This document shows positions 46,170-55,781 of a DNA stretch of 64,000 nt, piece by piece. This DNA is from Beijerinckiaceae bacterium (lineage in GTDB: Bacteria > Pseudomonadota > Alphaproteobacteria > Rhizobiales > Beijerinckiaceae). Both the position numbers and the translations under genes were made by a program. Location of the stretch: contig JAIELD010000031.1 of assembly GCA_019753285.1 (NCBI GenBank), positions 1 to 64,000 on the forward strand, in the 5' to 3' direction. The notes beneath the pieces were generated by a model that was given only the letters and a program-made list of their open reading frames with translations, ran no database searches and had not been told where the DNA came from. The first letter of the stretch is position 1. Each line of letters opens with the position of its first letter.

Positions 46170-47249
46170 ATGCGCATCCTTCTAGCCTCCTATGGTTCGT
46201 TGAAAACGCGTGGTGGATGGTTTTACGGCACGGCGCAGAAGCTTCAGAACGGCTTCGTCCGGCTCGGCCATGCGGTGGAGTTCTTCTCGGACCGCGACAT
46301 CGCCCGTGCGGCGTCGCCGATCCGCTCGCGCATCATGGGCCGCCGCGCCTGCAACCGAACCTTCAAGGACTATGTCCGTAATTACGATCCGCATCTGATC
46401 GTGCTTTGCCATGCCGACCTCATCGCCAACGAGACGCTGGCGGAGGTCAAGGCGAGCTTTCCCGCCAAACGGATCGTCGAGGTCAGGGTCGATGCTTTGC
46501 ACAATGTGCTGACCATCCCCCATATGCGCGCACGGGCTCACGTCATCGACCGGAGCTTCGTCACGACTGGAGGCCGCGCCCTCGACCTCGTCGGCACACC
46601 GACAGCGCCGGCCTGCTTCATTCCCAACCCTGTGGACTCAGGCATGGAAGCCGGCGAAGCGCATCTCTCCGACGACCAGCCATTCGATGCGATCTATTCG
46701 CGCCGTCCGGTCATCGAGATGCCCTCCGACGACTATCGCGCTGAGATCGTGACGACGCTGGAGCGCGATCCTTCGCTGAAGGTCTTCTCGATCGGCATCC
46801 ATGGCGGCAGCCAGATTTTCGGTCAGGCCTATTTCGATCATATCTGCAACGCGCGCATCGGGCTCAATCTGTCGGTCAAGGCCGCGGCGCCCATCGGCGG
46901 CATCGGGCCTGCCGATCTGATGCGATTCTATTCGTCCGATCGCATCGCGCATTATGGTGGCAACGGTCTCGCCATCATGAACCCGGCCGAGTTCTCGTTC
47001 GACGAGTTGTTGCGCGACGGCCAGGAGTTTGTGAGCTTCTCCTCGCCCGCCGAAGCGCTCGAACAGGTGCGATGGCTGGCGCACAATCCCGCCGAGCGCA
47101 TGCGTATGGCGTCTGCCTCGCACAGGGCATTCCATGACCGGTTTTCGTCCGAGCGCGTCGCCGAGTTCATCGTCGCCAGAAGCTTCGGCGAGCCCGTTCC
47201 GGCGGCCTGCTCCTGGCCGGCGGAAGAGTTTGCCGGGCAGCTCTCATGA
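46170..47249 (+). CDS. Glycosyltransferase, GT-B fold, CgeB-like
   Basis: A 359-residue cytoplasmic enzyme starting MRILLASYGSLKTRGGWFYGTAQKL, as is usual for GT-B enzymes. The C-terminal part (HICNARIGLNLS, then NPAEFSFDELLRDGQEFVSFSSPAEALEQVRWL) matches the CgeB/glycosyl transferase 1_2 pattern, where the acceptor-to-donor core lies. Probably transfers a sugar in surface polysaccharide or glycan synthesis; sugar and acceptor are unknown. The gene follows a repeat element and overlaps the next glycosyltransferase by 4 bases (ATGA), so the set is translated as an operon. Confidence 0.85.
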   Translation: MRILLASYGSLKTRGGWFYGTAQKLQNGFVRLGHAVEFFSDRDIARAASPIRSRIMGRRACNRTFKDYVRNYDPHLIVLCHADLIANETLAEVKASFPAKRIVEVRVDALHNVLTIPHMRARAHVIDRSFVTTGGRALDLVGTPTAPACFIPNPVDSGMEAGEAHLSDDQPFDAIYSRRPVIEMPSDDYRAEIVTTLERDPSLKVFSIGIHGGSQIFGQAYFDHICNARIGLNLSVKAAAPIGGIGPADLMRFYSSDRIAHYGGNGLAIMNPAEFSFDELLRDGQEFVSFSSPAEALEQVRWLAHNPAERMRMASASHRAFHDRFSSERVAEFIVARSFGEPVPAACSWPAEEFAGQLS

Positions 47250-48223
47250 GCGCACGAGCCGATGAGCGGCCATCCATCGTCGCCGTGATCGTAGCCTTCG
47301 AAAGCGCCGAAGTGCTGCCGCTCTGCCTCGCGGCGTTAGCAAGCCAATCCATCCCGGCCATCGTGGTCGACAATGCCTCGACGGATCGCTCGGCCGAGAT
47401 TGCGCGCAAACATGGTGCCTTGGCGATCGTCAATCCGCGCAATGAAGGGTTTGGTCGCGGCATGAACATTGGCGTGCGCGCCGCAACGGGCTTTGATCAT
47501 GTTCTCATCCTCAATCCCGACGCGGTCGTGCAGCCGGGTTTTGCCGCAGCCATGCGCAAGGCGGTCGCATGGTATCCGGACGCTGGCATTCTGGGGCCGA
47601 GCATCACCGGGCCGGACGGATCGATCTTCTTCCCGCTCCGCTCGGTGCTGTCGCCCTATCTCCAGAACGATCGGAAAAGCCCATGCGTTCCGGAGGGCGA
47701 TTGCTGCGCACCCTTCCTTTCGGGCGCGTGCTACCTCGTCGAGCGCCGCTTCTTTCTCGATCTCGGCGGCTTCGATCCAGAGATTTTCCTGTTCTATGAG
47801 GACAACGATCTCTGCCGTCGCGTGATCGATGCTGGCCGACCGATTGTCTACGTCCATGACGCCAAGGTCGCCCATGCGCAGGGGCGCTCGTCCAGCCCAG
47901 CGAAAGGCCGCCGCTTCAAGACGCGATGGCACTATGCCTGGTCAGAAGGCTACATCGCGCGCAAATACGGCTTGCCCAATCCGTCCTATGCGACGTTTTT
48001 GAGAAACACTTTGAAATATGTTGCAACACTGGTAACAGGCGATCTGCAAAAGAAGGAACGCTATGGCGGCGCTGCCGCCGGCGCTCTCGCCCTGATCCGA
48101 GGCCGCACGGCGCTCGAAAGAGAGGGCCTCGAAAGATGCGGGCCTGATGACGATCACGGCAGAGACAGCAGCGACAAGCCGCCGGGTGACCATCGCGCAG
48201 GCCCTGACGCGCGGATTCGATAA
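47246..48223 (+). CDS. Glycosyltransferase family 2 (rhamnosyltransferase-like)
   Basis: A 325-residue GT-A enzyme. IVAVIVAFESAEVLPLCLAAL, AIVVDNASTDRSAEIA, NEGFGRGMNIGV and ILNPDAVVQPGF are GT2 nucleotide-sugar signatures, with the DxD-like aspartate in NPDAV. A Cys-Cys pair and SGACYLVERRFFLDLGGFDPEIFLFYEDNDLCRRV follow, the usual acceptor-site region with the catalytic ED. The final 25 residues (CGPDDDHGRDSSDKPP and on) overlap the next gene in another frame and look artefactual, so the true C-terminus or the next start is uncertain. Likely surface-sugar assembly. Confidence 0.87.
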   Translation: MSARADERPSIVAVIVAFESAEVLPLCLAALASQSIPAIVVDNASTDRSAEIARKHGALAIVNPRNEGFGRGMNIGVRAATGFDHVLILNPDAVVQPGFAAAMRKAVAWYPDAGILGPSITGPDGSIFFPLRSVLSPYLQNDRKSPCVPEGDCCAPFLSGACYLVERRFFLDLGGFDPEIFLFYEDNDLCRRVIDAGRPIVYVHDAKVAHAQGRSSSPAKGRRFKTRWHYAWSEGYIARKYGLPNPSYATFLRNTLKYVATLVTGDLQKKERYGGAAAGALALIRGRTALEREGLERCGPDDDHGRDSSDKPPGDHRAGPDARIR

Positions 48224-49274
48224 TTTCGGCCTCATCAGACTGGCGCTGTCCGTTTTCGTCGTCGTATCGCACACGGTCAGCATCGGCCTCACCGGACTTG
48301 CGTCGACCGAGCCTGGATACGCCTGGACCGGGCTCACGCTCGGCGAGCATTCGGTGAATTGCTTCTTCGCGATCTCAGGGTTTCTGATCGCGATGAGTTG
48401 GGATCGGCGGCCGAATGCCGCCTTCTTCGCAACATCGCGGTTCCTTCGGCTCGTGCCCGGCCTCGTCGCCGCTGTCGTGATATCGACCTTCGTGATCGGC
48501 GCCGCGATGACGTCGCTTCCGCTCTCGGCCTATCTTCGGAGCGGCGAAACCTGGCAGTTCCTGCTCGAGACGATCTTCAGGCTGAAGAGCACCGGCACGC
48601 TGCCCGGCGTCTTCGAGGGCAACCCGCTGCACATCGTGCTCGGCACTGTCTGGTCGCTGAAATACGAGATCGGCTGTTATTTCGGTCTGTTCGTACTTGG
48701 CGTCACCGGCTTGCTGCTGCGGCCTCGGGTGATTCTCGCGATCGCGCTCATCTTCGGTTTCGGGTTGTTGGCGATCGAAATCCTTGCGCTCAAGGTGTCA
48801 GCATCGCAGTTCACGGCCTTCCGCCTGCGGTTCATCTTTGCGCTCGCGGCTGCGTTGTACGTCTGGCGCGACAGGGTGCCCGTCTCGCTGCCGATGGCGC
48901 TGCTGGCTTTCCTGGTGGCGCTTGCGCTGCAGCGGACGCCGTTCTACCACGCGGCGCTCTACGCCACCGAAACCTATCTCGTTCTGTGCCTTGCCATCGC
49001 GCCGGGCTTCTCGTCACCGAAGCTCGAATTGCCGTTCGATTTCTCCTACGGCATCTATCTTTACGGGCTGCCGGTGCAGCAGGCGCTGACCGCGCTGTTC
49101 CATCCGCAAAACCCGTATGCGCTCCTGCCGCCGGCACTTATCGTCACGACGTTTTTTGCTGGATTTTCATGGTATTGCGTCGAAAAGCCCGCGCTATCAT
49201 TGAAGCAGCGCGTGCTTGCGCGGGCTCCGTCCTGGCGGCTTCCCTTCATCGGGGCGAAGCCGGCGAAGCCCTAG
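48147..49274 (+). CDS. Acyltransferase family 3 membrane protein (OafA/YrhL type)
   Basis: A 375-residue integral membrane acyltransferase with about ten helices that typically O-acetylates sugars of lipopolysaccharide, exopolysaccharide or Nod factor. The N-terminal IRLALSVFVVVSHTVSIGLTG carries the catalytic-type histidine (SHT), and FAISGFLIAMSWDRRPNAAFFATSRFLRLVPGLV is the family's second signature. The start ATG at 48147 overlaps the upstream glycosyltransferase by 77 bases; a GTG at 48186 would give a 38-base overlap. The stop overlaps the convergent erpA stop by 4 bases. It closes the three-gene surface-sugar set. Confidence 0.87.
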   Translation: MTITAETAATSRRVTIAQALTRGFDNFGLIRLALSVFVVVSHTVSIGLTGLASTEPGYAWTGLTLGEHSVNCFFAISGFLIAMSWDRRPNAAFFATSRFLRLVPGLVAAVVISTFVIGAAMTSLPLSAYLRSGETWQFLLETIFRLKSTGTLPGVFEGNPLHIVLGTVWSLKYEIGCYFGLFVLGVTGLLLRPRVILAIALIFGFGLLAIEILALKVSASQFTAFRLRFIFALAAALYVWRDRVPVSLPMALLAFLVALALQRTPFYHAALYATETYLVLCLAIAPGFSSPKLELPFDFSYGIYLYGLPVQQALTALFHPQNPYALLPPALIVTTFFAGFSWYCVEKPALSLKQRVLARAPSWRLPFIGAKPAKP

Positions 49275-49618
49275 ACCGAGAACGACGTGCCGCAACCGCA
49301 GGACGATGTCGCGTTCGGGTTGTGAACGCGGAAGGACTGGCCCATCAGATCATCGACGAAATCGATTTCCGATCCTTCAAGGAAGGGCGCGGAGGTGGCA
49401 TCGATCAGCACCGTAACGCCGTTCTTCTGCAGGGCGATGTCGTCTTCGGCCTTGCTGCGGTCGAAACCGAACTTGTACTGGAAACCGGAGCAGCCGCCAC
49501 CTTCGACGCTGACGCGCAGCATCGAGCCTTCAGGCTCGCCGCGCAGGATCTGCGCCACGCGCTGTGCTGCGCTCTCCGACACAGTGATACTCGTGGAATT
49601 CGCTTCAAAATCGGTCAT
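49271..49618 (-). CDS. erpA: Iron-sulfur cluster insertion protein ErpA (A-type carrier)
   Basis: A 115-residue A-type carrier that delivers [4Fe-4S] clusters to apoproteins. The three conserved cysteines are present: C43 in GGGCSGFQYKF, and C107 and C109 in SSCGCGTSFSV. ITVSESAAQRVAQIL at the start is usual. The alphaproteobacterial location next to a divergent dgt gene supports ErpA over IscA or SufA, which sit in isc/suf operons. About 125 bases separate it from the dgt start. Confidence 0.93.
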   Translation of the reverse strand: MTDFEANSTSITVSESAAQRVAQILRGEPEGSMLRVSVEGGGCSGFQYKFGFDRSKAEDDIALQKNGVTVLIDATSAPFLEGSEIDFVDDLMGQSFRVHNPNATSSCGCGTSFSV

Positions 49619-49744
49619 GGTCCTGAATGTCCGCCATGGAAAGGGGCCGAGCCCATTGCTATATTACTGTCGAAGATACGCCTTGCCCGTCGCGCATTCA
49701 ATGGCTGATCGAGATCAGCCAAAGCTCAGCTCAGGACAGTCCGC

Positions 49745-50953
49745 TTGCATTTCTTCCTGCCGAAGCCGCTGCAGCCCTTCGCCAGCGATCAGTCGATGTC
49801 GCGCGGCCGCCTTCATCCTGAGCCGTCGTCGCCGACCCGCAGCGAGTTCCAGCGCGACCGCGACCGCATCATCCATTCGAGCGCCTTTCGCCGCTTGAAG
49901 CACAAGACGCAGGTTTTCATCGAACACGAAGGCGACCACCACCGCACGCGCCTCACGCATTCACTGGAAGTGGCGCAGATCGCCCGCTCGATCGCCCGCG
50001 CGCTCGGGCTCGACGAGGATCTGGCCGAAGCGCTGGCGCTCGCGCATGATCTTGGCCACACACCGTTCGGCCATACCGGCGAGGACGCGCTGGACGCCGT
50101 AATGGCGCCCTATCGCGGCTTCGACCATAACGCCCAGACGCTCCGCATCGTCACCAGCCTGGAACGGCGATATGCAGCCTTCGACGGGCTGAACCTCACC
50201 TGGGAGACGCTCGAGGGGCTCGCGAAGCACAATGGCGCGGTGACCGACAAAGAGGGCAACCCGGTAGGCCGCTACACGCGTTTCGGCGTGCCTTTCGCCA
50301 TCGTCAGCTACAATCAGCGGCAGGATCTTGAGCTGGCGACGCTCGCCGGCGCGGAGGCGCAGGCTGCGGCCATCGCGGACGACATCGCCTATGACGCGCA
50401 TGATATCGACGACGGTTTGCGGGCCGGCCTGTTCGAGATCGACGAGCTGCGCGAGGTGCCGCACCTTGCAAGCCTGCTCGATGACATCGAGGACCGGCAT
50501 GGCGATCTCGAGCCTTCGCGCACGATTCACGAGCTCCAGCGTCGCGTCATCACGCGGTTCGTCGAGGATGTGATCGCCGAGAGCGAGACACGCCTCACCG
50601 CCCTGAAGCCGCAGCGCGCGCAGGACATCAGACTGGCGGGCGCGCCGGTCATCGCCTTCTCCGCGCGGATGGCGGCCGCCGATCGCAGCATCAAGGGCTT
50701 TCTCTTTCCTCACATGTACCGCCACGAAACCGTGGTACGGATCAGGGTCGGCGCGACGCAGATCGTCACGGACCTGTTCGAGCGTTTCATGGCGTCCTGC
50801 GAATTGCTGCCGTCGGAATGGCAGGCCGGCCTCGTTCCGGGCGACGAGATGGCAAGAGCGCGGCACATCGCGGATTACATCGCCGGAATGACGGATCGCT
50901 ACGCCATCCAGGCGCATCAGCAGTTGTTTGACGCCACTCCGGATTTGCGATAG
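49745..50953 (+). CDS. dgt: Deoxyguanosinetriphosphate triphosphohydrolase-like protein (HD domain)
   Basis: A 402-residue HD-domain dNTP triphosphohydrolase. [40 protein letters not shown] and [14 protein letters not shown] are type signatures, and the metal site is in [17 protein letters not shown]. Alphaproteobacterial members are usually annotated as dGTPase-like; substrate range is not proven. The only start upstream of the conserved part is a TTG at 49745, preceded by AGGAC, because an in-frame stop lies just upstream; the ATG at 49796 would remove conserved residues. It is followed by argS. Confidence 0.92.
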   Translation: MHFFLPKPLQPFASDQSMSRGRLHPEPSSPTRSEFQRDRDRIIHSSAFRRLKHKTQVFIEHEGDHHRTRLTHSLEVAQIARSIARALGLDEDLAEALALAHDLGHTPFGHTGEDALDAVMAPYRGFDHNAQTLRIVTSLERRYAAFDGLNLTWETLEGLAKHNGAVTDKEGNPVGRYTRFGVPFAIVSYNQRQDLELATLAGAEAQAAAIADDIAYDAHDIDDGLRAGLFEIDELREVPHLASLLDDIEDRHGDLEPSRTIHELQRRVITRFVEDVIAESETRLTALKPQRAQDIRLAGAPVIAFSARMAAADRSIKGFLFPHMYRHETVVRIRVGATQIVTDLFERFMASCELLPSEWQAGLVPGDEMARARHIADYIAGMTDRYAIQAHQQLFDATPDLR

Positions 50954-51032
50954 CGCCACGGTCCACGTGCGAGGACCACACGAACCCGTTGAGCAAGTGT
51001 GTGCGCGCTGTAAATCCAAAGGCACGACGATC

Positions 51033-52793
51033 ATGAATGTGTTTGCCGCGTTCCAGACGCGCCTCGAAGCTGTGTTGCTGCTGCTGAAGGAGCAGGGGCG
51101 TCTGCCTGCGAGCGTCGAGCCCTCGCGTGCGGTGATCGAACCGCCGCGCGATCCTTCTCACGGCGATATGGCGATCAACGCGGCGATGGTCTTCGCCAAG
51201 GAAGCCGGCATGAAGCCGCGCGACCTCGCGGCACTGATCGTCGCGGAACTCGAGAAGGACTCGAGCATCGTTGCCTGCGAGATCGCCGGGCCGGGCTTTA
51301 TCAACATCAGGCTTGCGCCGAGCGTGTTCGACGACGCGCTGCGTGCGCTCATCGCCGACCCGCAGCACTTCGGGCGAGGTGCGCCGCGCAAGGGCAAGGT
51401 GAATGTCGAATATGTCTCGGCCAATCCGACCGGGCCGATGCATGTGGGCCATGGTCGCGGTGCGGTGTTCGGCGACGCGCTCGCCTCGCTGCTGGCTTTC
51501 GCCGGCCACGATGTCACGCGCGAATATTACATCAACGACGCAGGCGCGCAGGTGGACGTGCTCGCCCGCTCGGTGTTCCTGCGCTACCGCGAGGCGCTCG
51601 GCGAGGATATCGGCGCCATACCGGACGGCTTTTACCCAGGCGATTATCTGAAGCCGGTCGGCGTCGCGCTGGTGAAGCACTACGCCACGCAACTCGTCGA
51701 TATGCCGGAAAGCGAATGGCTGCCGCGCGTGCGGCGCTACGCGATCGATGCGATGATGACCATGATCCGGGAAGACCTCGCGAAGCTGCGCGTCGAGCAT
51801 TCGGTTTTCTTTTCAGAAGCGTCGCTGCGAGAACCCCTTGATGCGGTGAAGACCACGATCAGCGCCCTTCGGGCCAAGGGCCTCGTTTATGACGGCAGGC
51901 TGCCTCCGCCGAAGGGGCAGGTCGACGCCGAATGGGAGGATCGTGAGCAGGCGCTCTTCCGTTCGACGGAATTCGGCGACGACGTCGATCGGCCGTTGGT
52001 GAAGTCCGACGGCTCATACACCTATTTTGCCTCCGACATTGCCTATCACGCGTCCAAATACCAGCGCGGCTTCACGACGTTGATCGACGTATGGGGCGCC
52101 GACCATGGCGGCTATGTGAAGCGCATGGCCGCTGCTGTGAATGCGGTCAGCGACGGCAAGGCCGTGCTCGACGTGAAGCTCTGCCAGCTCGTAAAGCTCA
52201 TGCGGAACGGCGAACCTGTGAAGATGTCGAAGCGCTCGGGCGATTTCGTCACTCTGGCGGAGGTGGTCGATGAGGTCGGGGCCGACGCCGTCCGCTTCAT
52301 GATGCTGTTTCGCAAGAACGACGCGCCGCTCGAATTCGACCTTGCCAAGGTCATCGAGCAGTCGAAGGACAACGCGGTCTTCTATGTCCAGTACGCCCAT
52401 GCCCGCTGCTTCTCGATCTTCCGGCAGGCGGCGCAGGCCTTCGATGGCAGGCGGTTCACGCCGAGCGAGCTGTTGGCCGCGGATTTCGACAAGCTTTCGG
52501 ACCCGGACGAGCGGCGATTGATCCAGTTCATCGCCGAATATCCGCGTGTTATTGACGCTGCCGCACAGGCCCACGAGCCGCACCGCCTTGCCTTTTACCT
52601 CTACGATCTTGCAAGCGCTTTCCATGCGCTCTGGAACAGGGGCAAGGATAAGGGGCAGGCGCCTTTGCGCTTTATTAACCAAGATGATGCCACTCTGACC
52701 GTGGCGAGACTCGCGCTTGTGTATTCGTTAATGTCGGTTCTTGCGTCGGCCTTAGCAATTCTTGGCGTCAGCGCGCCTGATGAAATGCGATGA
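51033..52793 (+). CDS. argS: Arginyl-tRNA synthetase
   Basis: Class Ia synthetase of about 586 residues. The HIGH signature is HVGHGRG within [20 protein letters not shown] near residue 130, and the KMSKS loop is [18 protein letters not shown]-type anticodon-binding domain ends the protein ([21 protein letters not shown]). The start ATG at 51033 ([12 protein letters not shown]) replaces the tracked one, which lies inside dgt's 3' end. It stands 80 bases after dgt and about 135 before the SPOR protein. Confidence 0.97.
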   Translation: MNVFAAFQTRLEAVLLLLKEQGRLPASVEPSRAVIEPPRDPSHGDMAINAAMVFAKEAGMKPRDLAALIVAELEKDSSIVACEIAGPGFINIRLAPSVFDDALRALIADPQHFGRGAPRKGKVNVEYVSANPTGPMHVGHGRGAVFGDALASLLAFAGHDVTREYYINDAGAQVDVLARSVFLRYREALGEDIGAIPDGFYPGDYLKPVGVALVKHYATQLVDMPESEWLPRVRRYAIDAMMTMIREDLAKLRVEHSVFFSEASLREPLDAVKTTISALRAKGLVYDGRLPPPKGQVDAEWEDREQALFRSTEFGDDVDRPLVKSDGSYTYFASDIAYHASKYQRGFTTLIDVWGADHGGYVKRMAAAVNAVSDGKAVLDVKLCQLVKLMRNGEPVKMSKRSGDFVTLAEVVDEVGADAVRFMMLFRKNDAPLEFDLAKVIEQSKDNAVFYVQYAHARCFSIFRQAAQAFDGRRFTPSELLAADFDKLSDPDERRLIQFIAEYPRVIDAAAQAHEPHRLAFYLYDLASAFHALWNRGKDKGQAPLRFINQDDATLTVARLALVYSLMSVLASALAILGVSAPDEMR

Positions 52794-52928
52794 GTGCGTT
52801 TGGCCTGCCTGCCAGCTTTGCCGAGCTTCTTGATTGATCTTGACGGTCTGGTTTTCGCCGTCGATGCTTGATGACCAAGAGTGTGAGGCGGAAGGATCGC
52901 AGGTAACCGAGACGAGCGAGGACCTGTT

Positions 52929-54638
52929 ATGAGTGACATGATCAAGGACGAGCGGCCGCGTCCACCGATTGACCTCGATGAATTCGAGCGCCAGCTCCGC
53001 GACATGCAGGCGAAGCCCAAGCAGGGCTCGCTGGACCCGCTTGCCGAACTCGCCCGCATCGTCGGACAGGATGACTCGCTTCAGCCCTCGCGTGGCTTGC
53101 GTCCTGCGTTGCGATCGGATGCTCCGGCGCACCCTATGCCGTCAGACGCGGGTGCCGAGTCTCTCAAGGCCAGCCTTTCAACGCTCGACGAGATGATCCG
53201 GCCGCAGCCTGCCGCCGTTTCCGCCCAGCCAAAATATGCATCGCCGCTCGATGAGCTTGCCGCCATTTCCGGTTCGGAGACTGGTCCGGCACCGGATTTT
53301 CTGCAGGCCCGGCGTGAGCCTGCTCAGCAGGCTGGCGACGATCTGCATCCCGATGCCGATTATTCCTACGCCGACGAGCCGCCGAAGCGCTCTCGCACCG
53401 GCATCAAGGTGTTCCTCGGCCTCGTCGTCTGCGGGCTTGCCGGTGTCGGTGCGGTATGGAGTCTCAGCGGGCCGAAATCGGGCTCGACGACTGTTGCCTC
53501 GGCCAATGTGCCGGTGATCGCCGCGAAGCCCGGCCCGTTGAAGGAAAAGCCGTCCGACCCCGGCGGGCTCGAAATTCCCAATCAGAAGGCAAACGTGCTC
53601 GAAAAGCCGCGCGACGACACCAAGGCGCCGCAGAAGGTGCTGGCTCGTGAGGAGCAGCCGGTCGATCTCGGCCAGGCTACCAAGAAGGACATCCGTCGTG
53701 TCGATCTCGGCCAGGCCGGTCCGACCGGGGCCGCGCCCGTCAATATCGTCTCGGTCCCGACCGTGCCGGCAGCGCCGCCGCCGGCTGTGGCTTCCATCGC
53801 GCCGCCTCCGCCGCCCGCGCCCGCCAACGTCGAGTCCAGCGCCGCCGCGTCTGCGGCTCTTGCGCAGATCAAGCCTGTCGAGACTCCCGCGAAACCCGAT
53901 CTTTCAGCCGTAGCCGCGCAGCCGACGCCTCCGCCAGCGGCGAAGCCGGTGCCGGTCGTTGCTGCCGCCGATCCTGCGCCGCCCTCGTCCGTCAGCGTCC
54001 CCAAGCGGGTGAAGAGCATCAGGATCAACAGCAACGGCGAGCCGGTTGACGGTCCTGCATCGCCAGCGGCCAGCGCCCCGCCCGTGGCTGCACCTCCCGC
54101 GCCTCCACCGGCGAAAGCGGTCGCGGCGGCCAAGACGCCCGCGTCGACGCCTGCGGTCAAGGCCCCGGCCAAGCATGCGATCGTCGCAAGGGAGACGACT
54201 ACGGCCCCGGCTTCGGGCGATGACGCCGCGCCGCTGCAGATCGTTCCGCCTGCCGGCGTCAGCCGCAAGAGCAGCCAGACGCCCCTGAAACAGCCTCAGC
54301 GCGTCGCTGCTGCTCCCGTTCCGGCGACGGACGACACGACGAGCGCCATCGGCGGCGATGCGCAGCCGGCGAGCGCCAAGACCTCCGCAGGCGGTCGCGC
54401 CTTCTCGGTTCAATTCGGCGCGCCCGGCAGCACGGGTGAGGCCAATGCGCTGATCAGTCGTCTCAAATCCCAGTATCCCTCGGTGATGGGTTCGGTTGAG
54501 CCGCGTGTGATCAAGGCGGACGTCAAGGGCAAATCGGTCTACCGGGTTCGCTCCGGGAGCCTGTCCCGCGATCAGGCGAATACGCTCTGCTCGCAGTTGA
54601 AGGCGGCGGGCGGCAACTGCTTCGTCAGCGGCGGCTGA
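52929..54638 (+). CDS. SPOR domain-containing membrane protein
   Basis: A 569-residue bitopic protein. An acidic cytoplasmic N-terminal part (about 155 residues) precedes one membrane helix (TGIKVFLGLVVCGLAGVGAVWSL), then a very long Pro/Ala-rich periplasmic linker, and the last 75 residues form a SPOR domain (FSVQFGAPGSTGEANALISRLKSQYP ... VYRVRSGSLSRDQANTLCSQLKAAGGNCFV). SPOR domains bind denuded glycan strands at division septa, so it probably works in cell-wall splitting. It precedes nagZ, an amino-sugar wall-recycling enzyme, and scpAB; I recall the same order in rhizobia. Confidence 0.9.
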   Translation: MSDMIKDERPRPPIDLDEFERQLRDMQAKPKQGSLDPLAELARIVGQDDSLQPSRGLRPALRSDAPAHPMPSDAGAESLKASLSTLDEMIRPQPAAVSAQPKYASPLDELAAISGSETGPAPDFLQARREPAQQAGDDLHPDADYSYADEPPKRSRTGIKVFLGLVVCGLAGVGAVWSLSGPKSGSTTVASANVPVIAAKPGPLKEKPSDPGGLEIPNQKANVLEKPRDDTKAPQKVLAREEQPVDLGQATKKDIRRVDLGQAGPTGAAPVNIVSVPTVPAAPPPAVASIAPPPPPAPANVESSAAASAALAQIKPVETPAKPDLSAVAAQPTPPPAAKPVPVVAAADPAPPSSVSVPKRVKSIRINSNGEPVDGPASPAASAPPVAAPPAPPPAKAVAAAKTPASTPAVKAPAKHAIVARETTTAPASGDDAAPLQIVPPAGVSRKSSQTPLKQPQRVAAAPVPATDDTTSAIGGDAQPASAKTSAGGRAFSVQFGAPGSTGEANALISRLKSQYPSVMGSVEPRVIKADVKGKSVYRVRSGSLSRDQANTLCSQLKAAGGNCFVSGG

Positions 54639-54702
54639 CGAGGCCCTCGCGGGCCACACGATCGATCCATCTTCGTCAACAGCAGCCGCGGATATCTGCC
54701 GA

Positions 54703-55731
54703 ATGCCGACCCACGCCTTCATCGCGGGCTGCTCGAGCCTGACACTCACCACGGACGAGCGCGCCTTTTTCCGGGATGCAGACCCGTGGGGCTTCATCCT
54801 CTTCAGGCGCAATATTGATACGCCAGAGCAGGTGAGGGCGCTGACGAGCGAATTGCGGGCCTGCACCGGACGCGTCGATACGCCGATCCTGATCGATCAG
54901 GAGGGCGGCCGCGTGCAGCGCCTCGGCCCGCCGCATTGGCCGAAATACCCGCCTGCGCGCCGCTTCGGCGATATTGGCGGCAATGATCCCGTCGCAGCAC
55001 GCGATCTTTGCCGGATGGCGGCAATGCTCATGGCGCATGATCTTCTCGAACTCGGCATCAATGTCGATTGCGTGCCCGTTCTCGACGTGCCGGTCGAAGG
55101 GGCGCATGACGTGATCGGCGATCGCGCCTACGCCTGGAACGCCGAACACGTCGCTATTCTCGGGCGCGCTGCAGCCGAAGGATTGCTCGCGGCCGGCGTA
55201 TTGCCGGTCATCAAGCATATTCCGGGGCATGGCAGGGCAGGGGCGGACAGCCATCTCGCGCTGCCGATCGTCAACGCATCGAGGCGCAGCCTGCGCGACA
55301 GCGATTTCGTGCCATTCCGATGCCTCGCTGACATGCCCGCCGCCATGAGCGCGCATGTCGTCTATACCGCGATCGACGACGCCTCGCCCGCGACGACCTC
55401 CGCCAAGGTCATCAGAAGTGTGATCCGCCGTGAGATCGGCTTCGACGGTCTGTTGATGAGCGACGATCTTTCGATGAAAGCGCTCAGGGGCTCGTTCGCC
55501 GAGCGCACGGCTGCCTGCTTCAAGGCAGGCATCGACGTCGTGCTCCATTGCAATGGCAACCTCGCCGAAATGCAGGCCGTCGCCAGCGAATCGCCGAAGC
55601 TGTCCGGCAAGGCGAAGCGCCGTGCCAAGGCGGCCCTTGCCCGCCTGAAGCACGTCGCCGAGCCGTTCGACCGCAAAGATGCCCGTGTGAAACTGGACGA
55701 GGCAATGGCTGAAGGCTTGCGAAACGCCTGA
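54703..55731 (+). CDS. nagZ: Beta-N-acetylhexosaminidase NagZ
   Basis: Cytoplasmic glycoside hydrolase family 3 enzyme that removes N-acetylglucosamine from recycled muropeptides. The 342-residue protein shows FILFRRNI, LIDQEGGRVQRLG, the flexible catalytic loop KHIPGHGRAGADSHLALP with the His/Asp general acid pair, and the nucleophile aspartate in GFDGLLMSDDLSMKAL. Length is typical of NagZ rather than of larger GH3 enzymes. It follows the SPOR protein by 65 bases and precedes scpA by 50. Confidence 0.95.
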   Translation: MPTHAFIAGCSSLTLTTDERAFFRDADPWGFILFRRNIDTPEQVRALTSELRACTGRVDTPILIDQEGGRVQRLGPPHWPKYPPARRFGDIGGNDPVAARDLCRMAAMLMAHDLLELGINVDCVPVLDVPVEGAHDVIGDRAYAWNAEHVAILGRAAAEGLLAAGVLPVIKHIPGHGRAGADSHLALPIVNASRRSLRDSDFVPFRCLADMPAAMSAHVVYTAIDDASPATTSAKVIRSVIRREIGFDGLLMSDDLSMKALRGSFAERTAACFKAGIDVVLHCNGNLAEMQAVASESPKLSGKAKRRAKAALARLKHVAEPFDRKDARVKLDEAMAEGLRNA

Positions 55732-55781
55732 AAAAGCGGGAATCTAAGCCTGTCGCCAGTTGGGACGACAGCGGGATTACC

